A DNA stretch of 64,000 nt from Anaeramoeba flamelloides. Lineage: Eukaryota; Metamonada; Anaeramoebidae. The stretch is taken from positions 1,860,001-1,924,000 of the forward strand of contig JANTQA010000040.1 in NCBI GenBank assembly GCA_027625915.1, in the 5' to 3' direction. Positions 24,158 to 35,941 of this stretch are shown here, piece after piece. The stretch's first letter is position 1. Every line of letters begins with the position of its first letter. The position numbers were made by a program, and so were the translations under genes. The notes below the pieces were generated by a model, which was given only the letters and a program-made list of their open reading frames with translations, did no database searches and was not told where the DNA came from.

Positions 24158-25809
24158 ATGATCTCTTTACAATTTATTATTGTGATCTTGAATTTTGTTG
24201 TTACAATTTTCGTTCTTCGGTACACAACAAAACAGAAAATGAAAAAAAGATCACAAAAATCGATTGGCTTTTTTCATCCTTTTGCGTAAAATTAATTTTT
24301 TTTTTTTTTTTTCTTGTTTCTTTGGAAACAAAGACAAGAAACCAACAAGAAACTTTTCATTTCATTTCATAAAAAACCATTTTAAAAAAACAAATAATAA
24401 AACAAACAAGAAATGATTGTGGAGGAGGAGAAAGAGTATTATGGTATTCAGTTTTGTCTCTTCAAAAAAATGAGCCCGAGCTTGAAATTGTAATTTACAC
24501 AGTGAGCGATGTAAGCAAAGAAGACATTCTAAAAAAAGTTCACGATCGATTTGGGATTACAATCAAAGAAAGCAATTTAAAGTTTATACGTATCAAATAT
24601 GGAGTCCTCATTTCTGCAAAATTGTACCCAAGGTTTACCCTAATTGGGCAATCGCTAGGGGGTATGCTCTTGGGTGTTGTAAGTGTGATCCTTTATCCTG
24701 TTGATCTCTTTTTTGATAGCACCGGGCATGCTTTTACATTCCCAATTGCAAAGTTGTTAGGAATCAAAAAGGTTGGGTGTTATGTGCATTATCCAACAAT
24801 AAGCACCGACATGTTGTCTAGGGTTCAAAAGCAGAGTAATTTATATAACAACAGTGGGCTGGTTGCAAAATCCAAAATTTTCTCGACTTTAAAATTGGTT
24901 TATTATAAATTGTTTGCCTTGTGTTATCGATTTACGGGTAAATTTACAGATTTGGTGATCACAAATGGAACGTGGACACAAAACCATATTATTCAATTGT
25001 GGGGATCTGATGACAAAAGACCAATTAGAAAAATCTATCCTCCTTGTGATACAATTTTCAAAAAACTTGCCCCAGAAACAATAGAGAACTCAAACAATGA
25101 GAAGTCAAATAGTGAGAACTCAAACAACGAAAACCCAAATGTTAGTGATGGTGGAAGTAATGATAAGAAAGATACAACGGAGATCATAAATGAGCACAAT
25201 GATGAAAAAAAAAAAGAAAAAAAAGAAAAAAAAGAAATTGTGTATTTTATTTCTGTTGGTCAATTTAGACCAGAAAAAGATCACAAGCTGCAAATAGAAT
25301 CATTTGAAAAAATGTTAAATCAATACAATGGTGATAAAATCCCAATTCTTGTTTGTGTTGGAAGTTGTAGGAATCGAGAAGACGAACAAAGGATCGAACT
25401 TTTAAAAAAATTGGTATTAGAGAAAAAATTACAAGATTCAATACAATTTAGGGTAAATGTTTCTTACCAAGAATTATTAAATTGGTTGCAAAGGGCAATT
25501 GCCGGGTTGCACACAATGAGGGACGAACACTTTGGGATATGTGTTGTTGAATACATGGCAAATAAGGTAATACCCATTGCCCACAATTCAGCAGGCCCAA
25601 AATTAGATATCGTAACACCATTTAAGTGCAAGCCCACAGGCTTTCTTGCAGAAACTTGTGAGCAATATTGCAATTGTATTTTAAAAGTCCTACAAATGAA
25701 CGACACACAAAGAAAGGAATTAACAAAAAATGCTTATAATTCAATTCAACGTTTTGAAAATCAAGAGTATATAAAAGAATTTAATCAACTAATTTCTGAA
25801 TTATTTTAA
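24158..25809 (+). CDS. ALG11: GDP-mannose:glycolipid alpha-1,2-mannosyltransferase ALG11
   Basis: Exons 24158..24285 and 24411..25809, with a 125-bp intron splitting an Ala codon, give 508 residues, close to the usual size. ALG11 adds the fourth and fifth mannoses to the dolichol-linked oligosaccharide on the cytosolic face of the ER. Residues 2-20 form the membrane anchor. FFHPFAND-C-GGGERVLW (38-54) is the family's FFHPY.N.GGGGERVLW signature, with Cys at the first Gly. Also present are LYPRFTLIGQSLG, HYPTISTDML, YPPCDT, VGQFRPEKDH and the donor-site EX7E motif E415-HFGICVV-E423, then AHNSAGPKLDIV. An Asn/Lys/Glu-rich insert of about 50 residues separates the two Rossmann halves. The splice is supported because it rebuilds the signature across the junction. 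Confidence is high. Confidence 0.95.
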
Positions 25810-25876
25810 ATAAATCAATTTTTCATTTCCTAATTTTGTTTTTACCATTTTATTAAATTAAGGAGGTACTTTTCAA

Positions 25877-26125
25877 ATGAATTCTGAACTTGCATTAAAA
25901 ATGGAAAACTGGATATACATTTCAAAAAAGACCTTTCATATTGGTTCAATTGTTTGCAATATTTTATCCATAGATGAAATGACTGAATTTGTAATGTATC
26001 AGAAGAATTACATTTGGGAAGTATCCCCCCGTAAAAGGTTTATTTTTACATCACTAGCATTTAAGGATATTCCTAAAAAAAAAAAATTAAAGGGCTTTCT
26101 TTGTTGTATATTCATGAATTTCTAA
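25877..26125 (+). CDS. Short hypothetical ORF downstream of ALG11
   Basis: An ATG-started 82-codon frame begins 67 bp after the ALG11 stop. It contains SIVCNILSIDEMTEF and VSPRKRFIFTSLAF, with base composition a little less A/T-rich than the surroundings. No domain, signal or membrane segment is clear. It may be a chance frame or an exon. Confidence 0.25.
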   Translation: MNSELALKMENWIYISKKTFHIGSIVCNILSIDEMTEFVMYQKNYIWEVSPRKRFIFTSLAFKDIPKKKKLKGFLCCIFMNF

Positions 26126-26725
26126 ATCTTTCTTCGAAAACTTGAAGAAATTTTACTAAAATAAAAAAAAAAATCGAAAATTTTCAGGAATTCTCAAAGA
26201 AACACAAATTTCCCAAATATAAATATATTTTATTTCCAATACTATTTCATATATTGATTTTATATTATGAATTTTATTAATTAAGTATTAATATTTATAA
26301 CAGGAAAATATTTGTAAATACCAATTTTATTTTATTTATATAATTGTTTGATCAAAAGAAAATTAATAATTTGTGGGTTATTTTTGACAAATTGGAAAAG
26401 ATGAATAATTTTCTAAGTATTTCTATTGTAATTAAATTATTAACAATTTTTATTCGATTAAATATTAATTAATAATATTTTTTTTTTTCATCAAAAATAT
26501 TAAGGTTTGATTAACACATAATTTAATTTTTTGAAATAAGAAAATCAGTGTGTAAATAAATGGGTGGTATATTTATTAACCCAATAAAACTTTATATCTT
26601 CCAATTCTTTTTATTTTTTTTTTTATTTTATAGATTGGCTGTTTTATCAAAAAAATATTAATATAAAAAGAGCAATTTATTTAAATAATATTCTTTTTAA
26701 TATATGTATAATTTAATTTCAATTA
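26126..26725. other. Gene-free spacer
   Basis: Extremely A/T-rich; I see nothing here beyond poly-A and poly-T tracts. Confidence 0.4.
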
Positions 26726-26922
26726 CAGCCAGTTCCACTTTTAAGGCACAAACTTTCAACGAAATTTAAGGCACAATAAAAATATCAAATTGGGGCACAA
26801 TATTCAGATTCTAGTAAAATAAATTGTAAAAAAAAATATTACAAATTTTGTGCCTTAATTTGAGTTTTTTATTGTGCCGTAAATTTTGTTGAAAGTTTGT
26901 ACCTTAATGGTGGAACTGAATG
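26726..26922. mobile_element. Mariner-type MITE, family B copy 1
   Basis: A 197-bp element that is almost entirely a foldback. The left end CAGCCAGTTCCACTTTTAAG and the following GGCACAAACTTTCAACG are mirrored at the right end as the complement, ending GGAACTGAATG. TA flanks both ends. The CAGT..GTTCCAC..TTAAGGCAC style of end is typical of Tc1/mariner relatives. No transposase. Confidence 0.8.
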
Positions 26923-27760
26923 TAATATTTTGAGGTATCTATGTGGGTATAGGGTTGTGTGATTAAATTAAGATAATTTAAAATAAATTGATCATCTATA
27001 TCTTAAAAAAAAACAAAGTTTTCAAACTGAAATTAACTTTTTAAAATATATTTAAAATAAGTAATTGAACCTATTAGGAAAAAAATATATAATCATTTCA
27101 AATACTTTCCAAAAATGAAGAAATTAAATTTTTAATAGTCAGTAAGTATTTAAATATATTAATTTGAATCGAATGGTGAAATATATTCGATTCTATTTTG
27201 TTTTAAATTGCAATTTTAGGAAAACCATTCCCAAAAAAAAAAAATAAAATAAAATAAAAACTTTCTTTTATCATAAGTAAAAGTGATTATATCTGAGATC
27301 TTAATGTTTTATGACAACCAATATTATAATTAATGTATATTTAATGTCTTAAAATTGTATACTGTTAGTTAAAAATTATTAGTAACTGGTATTTATATAG
27401 AGTTGGTTTATATCTTTTTTAATATTTATTATTATTTTTTTTTTTCATTTTTCTTTTTTTCTTTTTCATGGATTCGAATACAATAATTTTGAAACATTTT
27501 TGAGTACATTTTTTAAAACAATTTTTAAATTATTCAATATAATTTTTGTAAAATTTAAAATATTTGATAATTTTTTTCTGAAAACAACTTTTTTGATTAA
27601 TTTAAATATATTCAATTTAAAAAAATTTTTTGTTTTGAATTGTTAGCCCATTATCCACTATTGTTTACAGAAAGATATCGAAATATTATTTTTTATATAC
27701 ATTTTTTTATTAATTATCAGAGTTGATATTTTGATTATTTTTTGAAAAGAAACTTAAATA

Positions 27761-27950
27761 CAGTCAGTTCCACTTTTAAGGCACAAACTTCAAACGAAAA
27801 GTAAGGTACAAAAAAATCTCAAATTAAAGTACAAAATCCAGATTGTAGTAAAATAATTTGGTTAATAAAAAATTGCAAATTATGTGCCTTAATTTAAGAT
27901 TTTTTTTGTGACTTAATTTTCGTTGAAAATTTGTTCCTTAAATTTTAAAT
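27761..27950. mobile_element. Mariner-type MITE, family B copy 2
   Basis: Second, more diverged copy of the 26726-26922 element. It starts CAGTCAGTTCCACTTTTAAG after a TA and mirrors into ATTTTCGTTGAAAATTTG. Its right end has drifted and the end coordinate is approximate. Central blocks (CAGATTGTAGTAAAATAA) match the first copy. Confidence 0.7.
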
Positions 27951-30070
27951 TCAAATTATTTTTTTTTTTGATAAGATGGGAGAAGACTCAAATAATTTTT
28001 GATTTTTTTTGACTAATTATTCGTAAAGGGTAATTTAAGAAGTTGAAAACCTTGATAAAAACTGAATCCATTGATATCATTTGTTTTTTATGAAACAAAT
28101 TTTTTATTTTCTGGAATCTAAAGATTCCAAAAATGGAATCATTTTGAGATCATTTTTAATTATCAAGTACTTTTAAATACAATGTAAATTAAAAAATATT
28201 TTTATTTCAATGGGAAAAAAAGTTATTTCTTTTATTTTTTTTTTTTCAATTTTGTTTTTATTTGTTTGTTATATTTAAACTCCATTTTTATATATCATAT
28301 ATCTTAATCACTTCTTTATTTAATAATTAATGTTTTTATACTCTTTTTAACTTTTTTATTATTAACAATCTAATAAAAGGGGTATGATTTTAGAAAAATA
28401 AAACCCTGTCAAGAGAAAAGGAACGATATTTTTTGAATGGGGAAAATTTAGAAAAAAGTTAATGAATTTGAAATAAATTGTTTTTTGGAATCTGAAATTT
28501 AATTTTTTTTTATTAATTGAAATTTTCCAAAAAATATGAAAAGTTATTTTAAATATTTTGTTTTTTTTTTAAAAAAAAATTTTATTTGATGATATTTTGA
28601 AAATTCTTTGTTGTTGAGTAAAAAAAATTATAAAGTACATCAATAAAGCTAGATTTTGAATTTTTGTAAATTTTAAAATTTTTTTTTCTGTTTTTGTCCA
28701 CTATATATATATATATATATATCTTTTGATGATCTTAACACTCTTAATAATCAATAGAGTACGTTGAATAAAAAAAATATTAAAATAAAGTTGAAATTAT
28801 TTGATTTAGTTTTATATGAAATCCGTGTATTTGAAATACCTTTTAAACAACTTTTGTATTGAAGTAATATGTGTCTGTGGGTGAATATACTTTTCGTTTA
28901 GAAAGAAAAGAATTAAAAAGTAATAGAAAATTGAAAAAAAAAATAAGAAATTAAAATATAGTTTCAATAAATATTTTTTTTTATTATAAACAAAAGATTT
29001 TATACAAATTTCAGAGATTTAAAAATGATTTATCATTTAAATAGATATTTTTTGCATTTTTTTTTAATCCTCTGATTTGTTTTTTATTATTATTATAATG
29101 TCAAGTATTAAAACTCAAACTTATGAAAAAAATAATTTTTTTTTTTTTTTTTTTTGGATTTAACTTGATTTCAAAATTTTTGATTTTCACTATAATTATA
29201 GCAATAGAAAAAAACTTGAGAATTCAATGATGGATCAAAATAAATAAATAAATAAATAAATAAAAATATATCAATTAGACTAAATAATTGTCTCTCAAAA
29301 ATAATAATTATATTTTTGAGTCTTGGATAAAAATGCTCAAATAAAAGGTTTGGGTTTTAAGTAAACAAGAAGAGTTAACAACTTCACCTTTTTATTAATT
29401 TAAAAAAAAAATGAAAGCTTTTTTTATTTAAGAAAGAATAATTTTTTTCACAAAATAAATAATACCACTATTTTGAGAATACAAAAGAATAAATAATTAA
29501 AAATTTACAAATTTAAAACTTGATTTGTTTAAAGTTTTTGTTTTTAATTTTTTAATTTCTGGTATAATATATCATTAAAATATCTTTGCCTCTTTTTAAT
29601 CAAAAATGATTCAAAGTAGATATTTATCAATTCAATTTCTTGATTTTGTTTGGTGATCTCTCTTTTCCTTGATTCTAATTTGTTCTAACCTTTGAAAAGC
29701 ATTGAAAATTTCAAACCAAAATCAAAAAACAAAAACAAAATCTCTGAAATATTTCTTAAACTTATTTCAGAATCTTCAAACCAAAAAAAATAATAATTAC
29801 AAGGTTGAAGCATTGAGTAAAACCCTAAAAAAAAGTATTTAAATTTTAGCCATCAAATTCAAAAAAATTTGTCCACTTAAGAACTACGTCTGGTATTGAA
29901 AATTGGGCGTGTGTGAAAAAAGAGGATTCTGATTGTTAGTAAAGTTCACAATTATTTCTTCATCGAGATCTAAGAAGAAAAAAATGACATTTTTAACACA
30001 ACTTTTAATCTCCTCGTATCTCAAAATGTGAAAGTAGGTTGCGAAAAAACGGCTTTTTGAGAAAATTTCT
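27951..30070. other. Gene-free region
   Basis: A/T-rich, with an (AT)n run at about 28702-28722 and an (AAAT)n run at about 29243-29265. The last 200 bp are less A/T-rich and may be the promoter and leader of the gene starting near 30181. Confidence 0.4.
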
Positions 30071-30173
30071 TTTTAGGTGAAAGTAGCAAACCTTTTTGAC
30101 TTGTTTGGGTGTTTCTTATATGCGTTTTTGGATTCTGAGATAAGATGAGAAGGTTTGCTACTTTCACCTAAAA
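30071..30173. repeat. 24-bp perfect inverted repeat just upstream of a start codon
   Basis: Arms 30071-30094 (TTTTAGGTGAAAGTAGCAAA plus CCTT) and 30150-30173 are exact reverse complements with a 55-bp spacer. The right arm ends 7 bp before the ATG at 30181. It could form a leader hairpin or be a tiny foldback element. Confidence 0.75.
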
Positions 30174-30180
30174 GTTCAAA

Positions 30181-31059
30181 ATGGAGAAAATTGGCAAATT
30201 TGTATGTTCGGATTCTGTTCTTTTTAAAAAAAGACTTTATTTTGATAAGGTGTAACGATAATTGGTTTGGTAAAGCATTGAATCCCCTAAAATCCCCAAT
30301 TCCCAAAATTGAATAATCATTTTTTCTCAACTGACAAAATATTTTTTTTTTAAAAACAAAAAATTGACTAATTTTCCCCAAACTTAATTTTTCAAAGATC
30401 CTTCAAATGTAAGCAACACCAAACCTTTCCCACACAACGTCAACCCAATTTTCATTGATTCAAAAAATTGGGTTTTAACTGAAACGATCAAAACCAAAAA
30501 AACATTGGCCAAGAAGTACGCAAAAAATAATATTTTTTGTGCTTGGCATGGACAATTCTGTTCAAAATCCAATTCAAGCAAGTACTGTCATCAAAGTCAT
30601 GGAGGGGAAACCAAATCAAGAAATAGTAACAAGAACCCAAGCAAACAAAAGAACCAAAGAAAAAGAAAAAAGAGTCAAAACCAAAGCCAAAACCACTTAT
30701 GCCGAAATTGCATTCAATTGTGAAGAAAATGGAATCCTTCTGGAAACCCAATCATAAAAACTTTGGGTGAAAGGATCAAAGTTTCCGATTTTGAAGAAGA
30801 CTCAGAGTCAGATGAAAAAACAGACTCTCATGAGGAATACATAGATGAGGAAGAAGAAGAGGTGAAAAAAGACACTAACCTTTGTCATCAGCCATCATAC
30901 AATGCTGAAGAAATGCAGATTTACTTGATGACAGATGAGGAAAAGAAGAAAGAATTGGAATTTCAAAATTTGGAAAGAGGCGGAAAAAAAGAAGAAAAAA
31001 AAAGAAAGGAAGAACACGAAATTGTTCAATTAAAAAAAAAAATTGTTCATCACTATTAA
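30181..31059 (+). CDS. Unrecognised gene with acidic C-terminus, apparently disrupted
   Basis: Coding-like segments follow one another on the plus strand in different frames. 30181-30249 starts MEKIGKFVCSDSVLFKK and runs to a possible GTGTAA donor. About 30388-30560 includes PHNVNPIFIDSKNWVLTE and a Lys-rich stretch. 30545-30757 contains MEGKPNQEIVTRTQANK. About 30735-31059 contains NPIIKTLGERIKVSDFEED, then a Glu-rich stretch, AEEMQIYLMTDEEKKKE and a Lys/Glu coiled tail. Composition and lack of low-information codons argue for real coding. No clean splice links the first two parts, and the later joins need single-base frame changes. It may be a pseudogene or suffer from sequence errors. The acidic tail recalls nuclear or transcription proteins, but I assign no function. 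Confidence 0.4.
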
Positions 31060-31940
31060 ACTCAATTTTTTCTTACAAATCAAAATTTTTGAATTATTTT
31101 ACTTGTTTTTATTTATGTTTTTGTTGTATTTCCTTTTTATAAGTTGAATCCAAATGAGTTAAAGAGAGTTAAATATTGGTATATTTCTGAGTAAAGGAAA
31201 TATTTTCAGTTTTGTGGGAGTGTTGTGATTTTTAAAAGTTAAAGTTGTTTATTGAGAATGTTTGAAATGATTTTCATTTTTATAAAAAATCGTTGTGTAT
31301 TTTTCTTTTTCATTTTTACCATCCTTAAAAAGGTGTTCGAGTGTACGTATCTCAAAATTTCTTTTTCATTTTTCAGAAAAAAAATGACGAAAAATGATTT
31401 TTTGATCCTAATTGGAGATTATTACCAAGATCACAACTTTGTGTTTTGAGTGAGACTGTATCAATTTGTGTTGAGATAAATTGATCAATTGCAGACGTAG
31501 TCCTTAAAATCTCTTTCAGTTTCATAAAATTTCTTCAATAAAGAAGAACCAAACAAAAAACATTGGAAAGTCTGATCCTTTAAAAAACAAATTCCAATTT
31601 CATAAATTGAATCAAATTAAATCAAATTTGGTATCTTCTAATTGTGAACAACCGTAAAAAAACTTTCTAAAAAATTTCAATACTAATTTAGAATGTTTTT
31701 ACCACTATTTGTAAAATGGATAATATGAAACCTTTTAAAAAAAATTCCAAAAAACCATTTTATTAAATGTACCTTAATTTTTTTTAATTTCGATTTTCTG
31801 TTTGGAAAAATGGTGGTAATTATTTTTTTGCAAAAATTCCTTGTGAAAAATCTAAAAAAAAAAAATGAATTCAAGAAAAACATTTTTTAAACTTTTTCTT
31901 TAAACTTTTTCTTTTTCTTTTTTTTTCTTCAAAAACAAAA
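31060..31940. other. Spacer upstream of XRCC2
   Basis: No gene seen. The last 50 bases before the XRCC2 start are a T/C-rich tract (repeated CTTTTTCTTT), perhaps leader or promoter sequence. Confidence 0.35.
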
Positions 31941-33062
31941 ATGAACAAGGAAAACTTTTTTGAACTTTTTTCTCGAACTTCCCAACCAACACCTCTTTTA
32001 ACAAATTTAAGTGTTCTTGATAAAGAGTTAAATGGTGTGTTGCCACCATCGATTGTGTCTATTGAAGGACCAACACAAACAGGTAAAACGGAAAGTATCT
32101 TAAAGGTTATTCAAAAATTTATTCTGCCACTTGAATATGGAGGACACGAAAGTATGGTTGTTCTCTTTGATACTGATTTACGATTTGAAATTACAAGGCT
32201 AACATTTTTATTGGAAGAGCATCTTGTTAATTTTTCAGAACAAAACAAAAACAAAAACAAAAAACAAAAAACTCAAACAAGTGATGGCAATTTGGAAATT
32301 GAGGAACAAACTCAACTATCTGAAGAAACTCTGTTGAACCAAACAAATAAAAAAAACAAGGGTGGCGATCAAAAAAGGATTAATGAGATCGTAAAGTCTT
32401 CTTTGTCAAGATTGTTTGTTTATCGACCAATTACGATTGATCAATTTTATTATACTTTATTGTGGGTGCAATCCTTTATGAAGAGAAACAATAATAACAG
32501 ACAATTTAATTCAACAAAGGTAATGTCACGAGACAAGGTCTCACAACAAAGGGGAACTGTGAATTTGCAAGACAAAATTTCACTTATTGTTATTGACAGC
32601 ATTTCTGCATTTTATTGGTTGGACAAAACCTATCCGTTTCGAAAGCAGTCCTTATTGTCTGATGAAATCCCAAATCTAATTGCAAAGATCGCAGAAGAAT
32701 TTGAACTGCTGGTTTTTATCACAATTCTTCAACGTACTTTGTCAATTAAAAAGCAAATAAAACAAGCAGAGACACACTCCTATCTGCCCAAAAAATTAAC
32801 AAAAAAGTTCAACTACTCAATCATTTTAAATCACAACAAACTTAGTGTTCATAACGTTTTTAATACTGGGCTTTCCCACCACATCAGAAAACATTATTAT
32901 ATTGCAATTATGAAAACAAAAAAAAATTCTTTTACATCACAGACCTATTCTTATACCATCGAAAATTCAGGCATCCAATTTGAAATTGCTGAACAAGAAT
33001 CCGACAAAGATCTAGACATCGAATCTGAGAATGAGATTGAAAAGGAGAATTCAATATATTAA
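31941..33062 (+). CDS. XRCC2: XRCC2-like RAD51 paralog
   Basis: A single exon of 373 residues, against about 280 in human; the extra length is in an Asn/Lys/Gln-rich insert (about 101-150) and an acidic tail. XRCC2 is part of the BCDX2 RAD51-paralog complex in homologous recombination. The Walker A motif GPTQTGKT is at 43-50 with ESILKVIQKFILP after it, as in [21 protein letters not shown] of human XRCC2. VVLFDTDLRFEITRLTFLLE matches the next block, and Walker B with its sequel ISLIVIDSISAFYWLD (213-228) matches LLILDSLSAFYWID. Intact Walker A Lys and Walker B Asp suggest ATP binding. The later region LVFITILQRTL fits the core strand. The start is the first ATG after a T/C-rich leader, and the frame is unbroken. 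Confidence 0.92.
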   Translation: MNKENFFELFSRTSQPTPLLTNLSVLDKELNGVLPPSIVSIEGPTQTGKTESILKVIQKFILPLEYGGHESMVVLFDTDLRFEITRLTFLLEEHLVNFSEQNKNKNKKQKTQTSDGNLEIEEQTQLSEETLLNQTNKKNKGGDQKRINEIVKSSLSRLFVYRPITIDQFYYTLLWVQSFMKRNNNNRQFNSTKVMSRDKVSQQRGTVNLQDKISLIVIDSISAFYWLDKTYPFRKQSLLSDEIPNLIAKIAEEFELLVFITILQRTLSIKKQIKQAETHSYLPKKLTKKFNYSIILNHNKLSVHNVFNTGLSHHIRKHYYIAIMKTKKNSFTSQTYSYTIENSGIQFEIAEQESDKDLDIESENEIEKENSIY

Positions 33063-33386
33063 ATATCAGAAATGTATATGGTTTTTTTGGAATGGTTATT
33101 GAATTTTTCAATTTGGATTCCTATTTTTTAATATGTTTTGAAAATAAAGAATAAAAAATGCAAAGATTTTTTTTTTGATATTTTATTATTATTGAAGTGA
33201 GGTCATATAACAAAATTACCTCCTATTTGCCTTAATTTGAACTTTTTTTCGAGTTTTTTACCCTGAGGTATAATGTAAACAAGATTATAGCTCATAGGAT
33301 ACCTTTTTTTTTCAAAAAAAGAAATAATTTAATTTTAAAACAAAAACAAGAAAAAGAGAAATAAAAGAAATTAATAAAAATCACTA

Positions 33387-33425
33387 AAACAAAACCTTAT
33401 TTTTGAAAAAAATAAGGTTTTGTTT
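33387..33425. repeat. Perfect 18-bp stem, 3-nt loop hairpin
   Basis: AAACAAAACCTTATTTTT, loop GAA, then the exact complement. It lies 325 bp after the XRCC2 stop. It could be a 3' RNA structure or a mutational palindrome; nothing in the sequence decides. Confidence 0.6.
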
Positions 33426-34675
33426 ACTAGGTGTTGAATGGGTTGGAGATTGTTTTCTTTTAAGTTGATTTTTTCAAAAATTTCGGGATCATCACCTTAA
33501 TTATAGCACATCTTTTTGTCATACCTAATAGAAGTTAAAACACGTATAAGATATTATCACCATACTGCAAGAAGTTAAATTAACATAACTGTTTCTCTTC
33601 TTCTATACTTTTCTCACGGAATTAGAGTTATATCATTGATTATTTTTCTTCTTCTCTACTTTATAAAAAAAACCACAAAAAGAGAAAATAATTCTTTTTT
33701 AAGATAAAAAAAAAAATAAATGAGTAAGAAAATAACTAAAAATTCCCAAAAAAATAAAATCAATCCCATTATTATAATTATAATATTTTTATTATTTTTA
33801 TTGAAAAAGTAACAAGATAACATTTAAATTTTTTTTTAATTATTTAATTATTATAAATTTGTCTGAACATGTGATCTCGAAAAAGAATATAAATTTGAAT
33901 TATTTCAAGATAATATTTTTTTTTTTACATTTAAAAAAAAAAAGTGTATAATTCCATAAAAATTTGTAAAAAAAATATTTTTTTTACCTTCAACTTTTTT
34001 TTTCAGGCTTATTTTATTACTGAATATATTGGAAAAAAAAATTTCAATTTGAAATATTTTGATTTTTGAATTGTGAGGGAATATTAGAAGAAAATAGATT
34101 AAAACATCGGAATAAAATTTTCAAGAAAATATGAATGAACAAGATTATTCAGATGAAAAATACACTAAAATTAGATCATTTTAATTATCAAAATTGGGAT
34201 ATTTTTTAATGCTTAAAGATATTTTTTTTTTATGAAAACAAAAACTTCTAGTTGAAAAGCTAAGGGTATATAAATTTGAAAAGGTAAGCAATATTTAAAT
34301 ATTGTGTGTTAATTACCTTCATTATAAGGCTTGTATACACGTCTTTGAGGTTTTTTCTGGGTTTTTAGTGGTGTCGGTAAAATAAAATCAATAAATTGTG
34401 TAAAAAATATGGCAATTAACCAATTCTTTTCAAAAAAAAAAAACATCAAAAATTTTTGGATAGATATCATATATCTAAATATATTCTTAAATATTATTAA
34501 TATATAAACTCAAAACAGATAATAATTATGAATATTTTAACTGACTGTGTAATTTGAGTTATTAAATGGTTTTTGATCAAAAGCTTTTACCTTTTTTATT
34601 ATTTTGTTATGTTACTTTATTTCCTTAATTAAGAAAAATAGATGAAATTAAATTATTTTCAATTTTTATTAGATA
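33426..34675. other. Gene-free spacer
   Basis: A/T-rich DNA with some less A/T-rich patches near 33480-33660. No gene or RNA recognised. Confidence 0.4.
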
Positions 34676-34899
34676 CTGTTAATTGTAAAATAAATCGGAC
34701 AAAATTTTCTTTCATCGTTCCAAAAAAAATCTTTGAAATAATCTTTGAAAATCGAATTATTTTTCAACCATATAACGTGTTTAACGTGGTTAGAGGATCT
34801 TGGACTATCAAAATTCTGTATTCAAAGGATTTTTGAAATCATAATTTAATTTTGGAAAGATAAATGAAAATTTTGTCCGATTTATTTTTCAATTAATAG
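34676..34899. mobile_element. MITE family A, copy 1
   Basis: A 224-bp element with arms of about 50 bp: CTGTTAATTGTAAAATAAAT followed by CGGACAAAATTTTC at left, and the complement at right ending CAATTAATAG. TA precedes the left end; the right flank is AC, so the target duplication has decayed. The interior 64-codon open frame is accidental. Confidence 0.75.
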
Positions 34900-35941
34900 A
34901 CATTTTATTTTATTACCTAAAGTTTTTTTTATGTTAAAAAATTGATGATAAATTCATAAAAAGAGCAATAAAATTACAAAATTTTTAGATAAAAATCAAA
35001 TTAACAAGTTTATTTTACTTGAATTTATTTTTATTTCCAAATTATCTCCAAATATTTTTTGTTAATTTTTTTTTTATGTTTTTTATTTTCTGAAAAAGAA
35101 TTTGTATATTCCACAATACAAAATAACATTGTTTAAATTCCTTGAAAATTGGTGATATTAATTACGTTTTATATATAATTGCAAAAAAAAAAATCTATTA
35201 AAAAAAAACTTTGTTTTGCTACTGTTTAAAAATCTGTTTGTAATGATTGTCTTGAAAATTATTTTAAAAAAATAATAAAAAATAAGATAAAATGGAACTG
35301 CTTTTCTACTTTGAATTATGTAATCTGAGAATGAAACATCAAAAAAAAATGTCTTTTGATATTTTGAATCCTCAGATTTGCATTTTTTCAATAAAAAATT
35401 GAGAATAATTATAAAAACTTCAAATCTATTTTAAAATTCAAAAAATTATTTTATGGTACTTTCATTTTCTAATTAATAAATATAAAAATATTTTAATTTA
35501 ATTCCTCAAAATGTATTTTGTCTCTATTAATGGATAGTTAAAATCAATTCCATGTAGAAATTCAGAAAAAAAAAAATAAAAAACTGTTATTTAACATTAA
35601 TTTTACACTCCAATTAAGAACTTTGGATAAAGTGAATATTTTTTTTTAAAATAATAATTGTATAAAAATCCCAAAAATTAGTACTACAATCTTAAACTTT
35701 CAAATTTTAACTCTTTGACTCTAACAGTGTTCTCGTATTAGAAAAAAAATTAAAAATTAAAAAAATAAAGTAAAAAAAAATAGAAATTTTATTTTTAATT
35801 GAAAATTTTACAATTTTTACACTTGAAAGTATTTTTAAAAAAACATTTTTCAAGTATTTTAGAGGTTTGTTTGTTGTTTTACAAAACTTTTGTCTGGTTT
35901 TGGTAAAAGAATAGATTATAAACAAGAGTATAATTTAATCA
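34900..35941. other. Gene-free spacer
   Basis: A/T-rich; the minus-strand open frames here are Phe/Lys/Ile strings with no family marks. I see nothing supportable. Confidence 0.4.

Noticed and set aside
23956-24372. 138-codon open frame upstream of ALG11
   Set aside because: It overlaps the first ALG11 exon in another frame. The exon 24158-24285 joins the rest of ALG11 across a proper intron and rebuilds the family signature.
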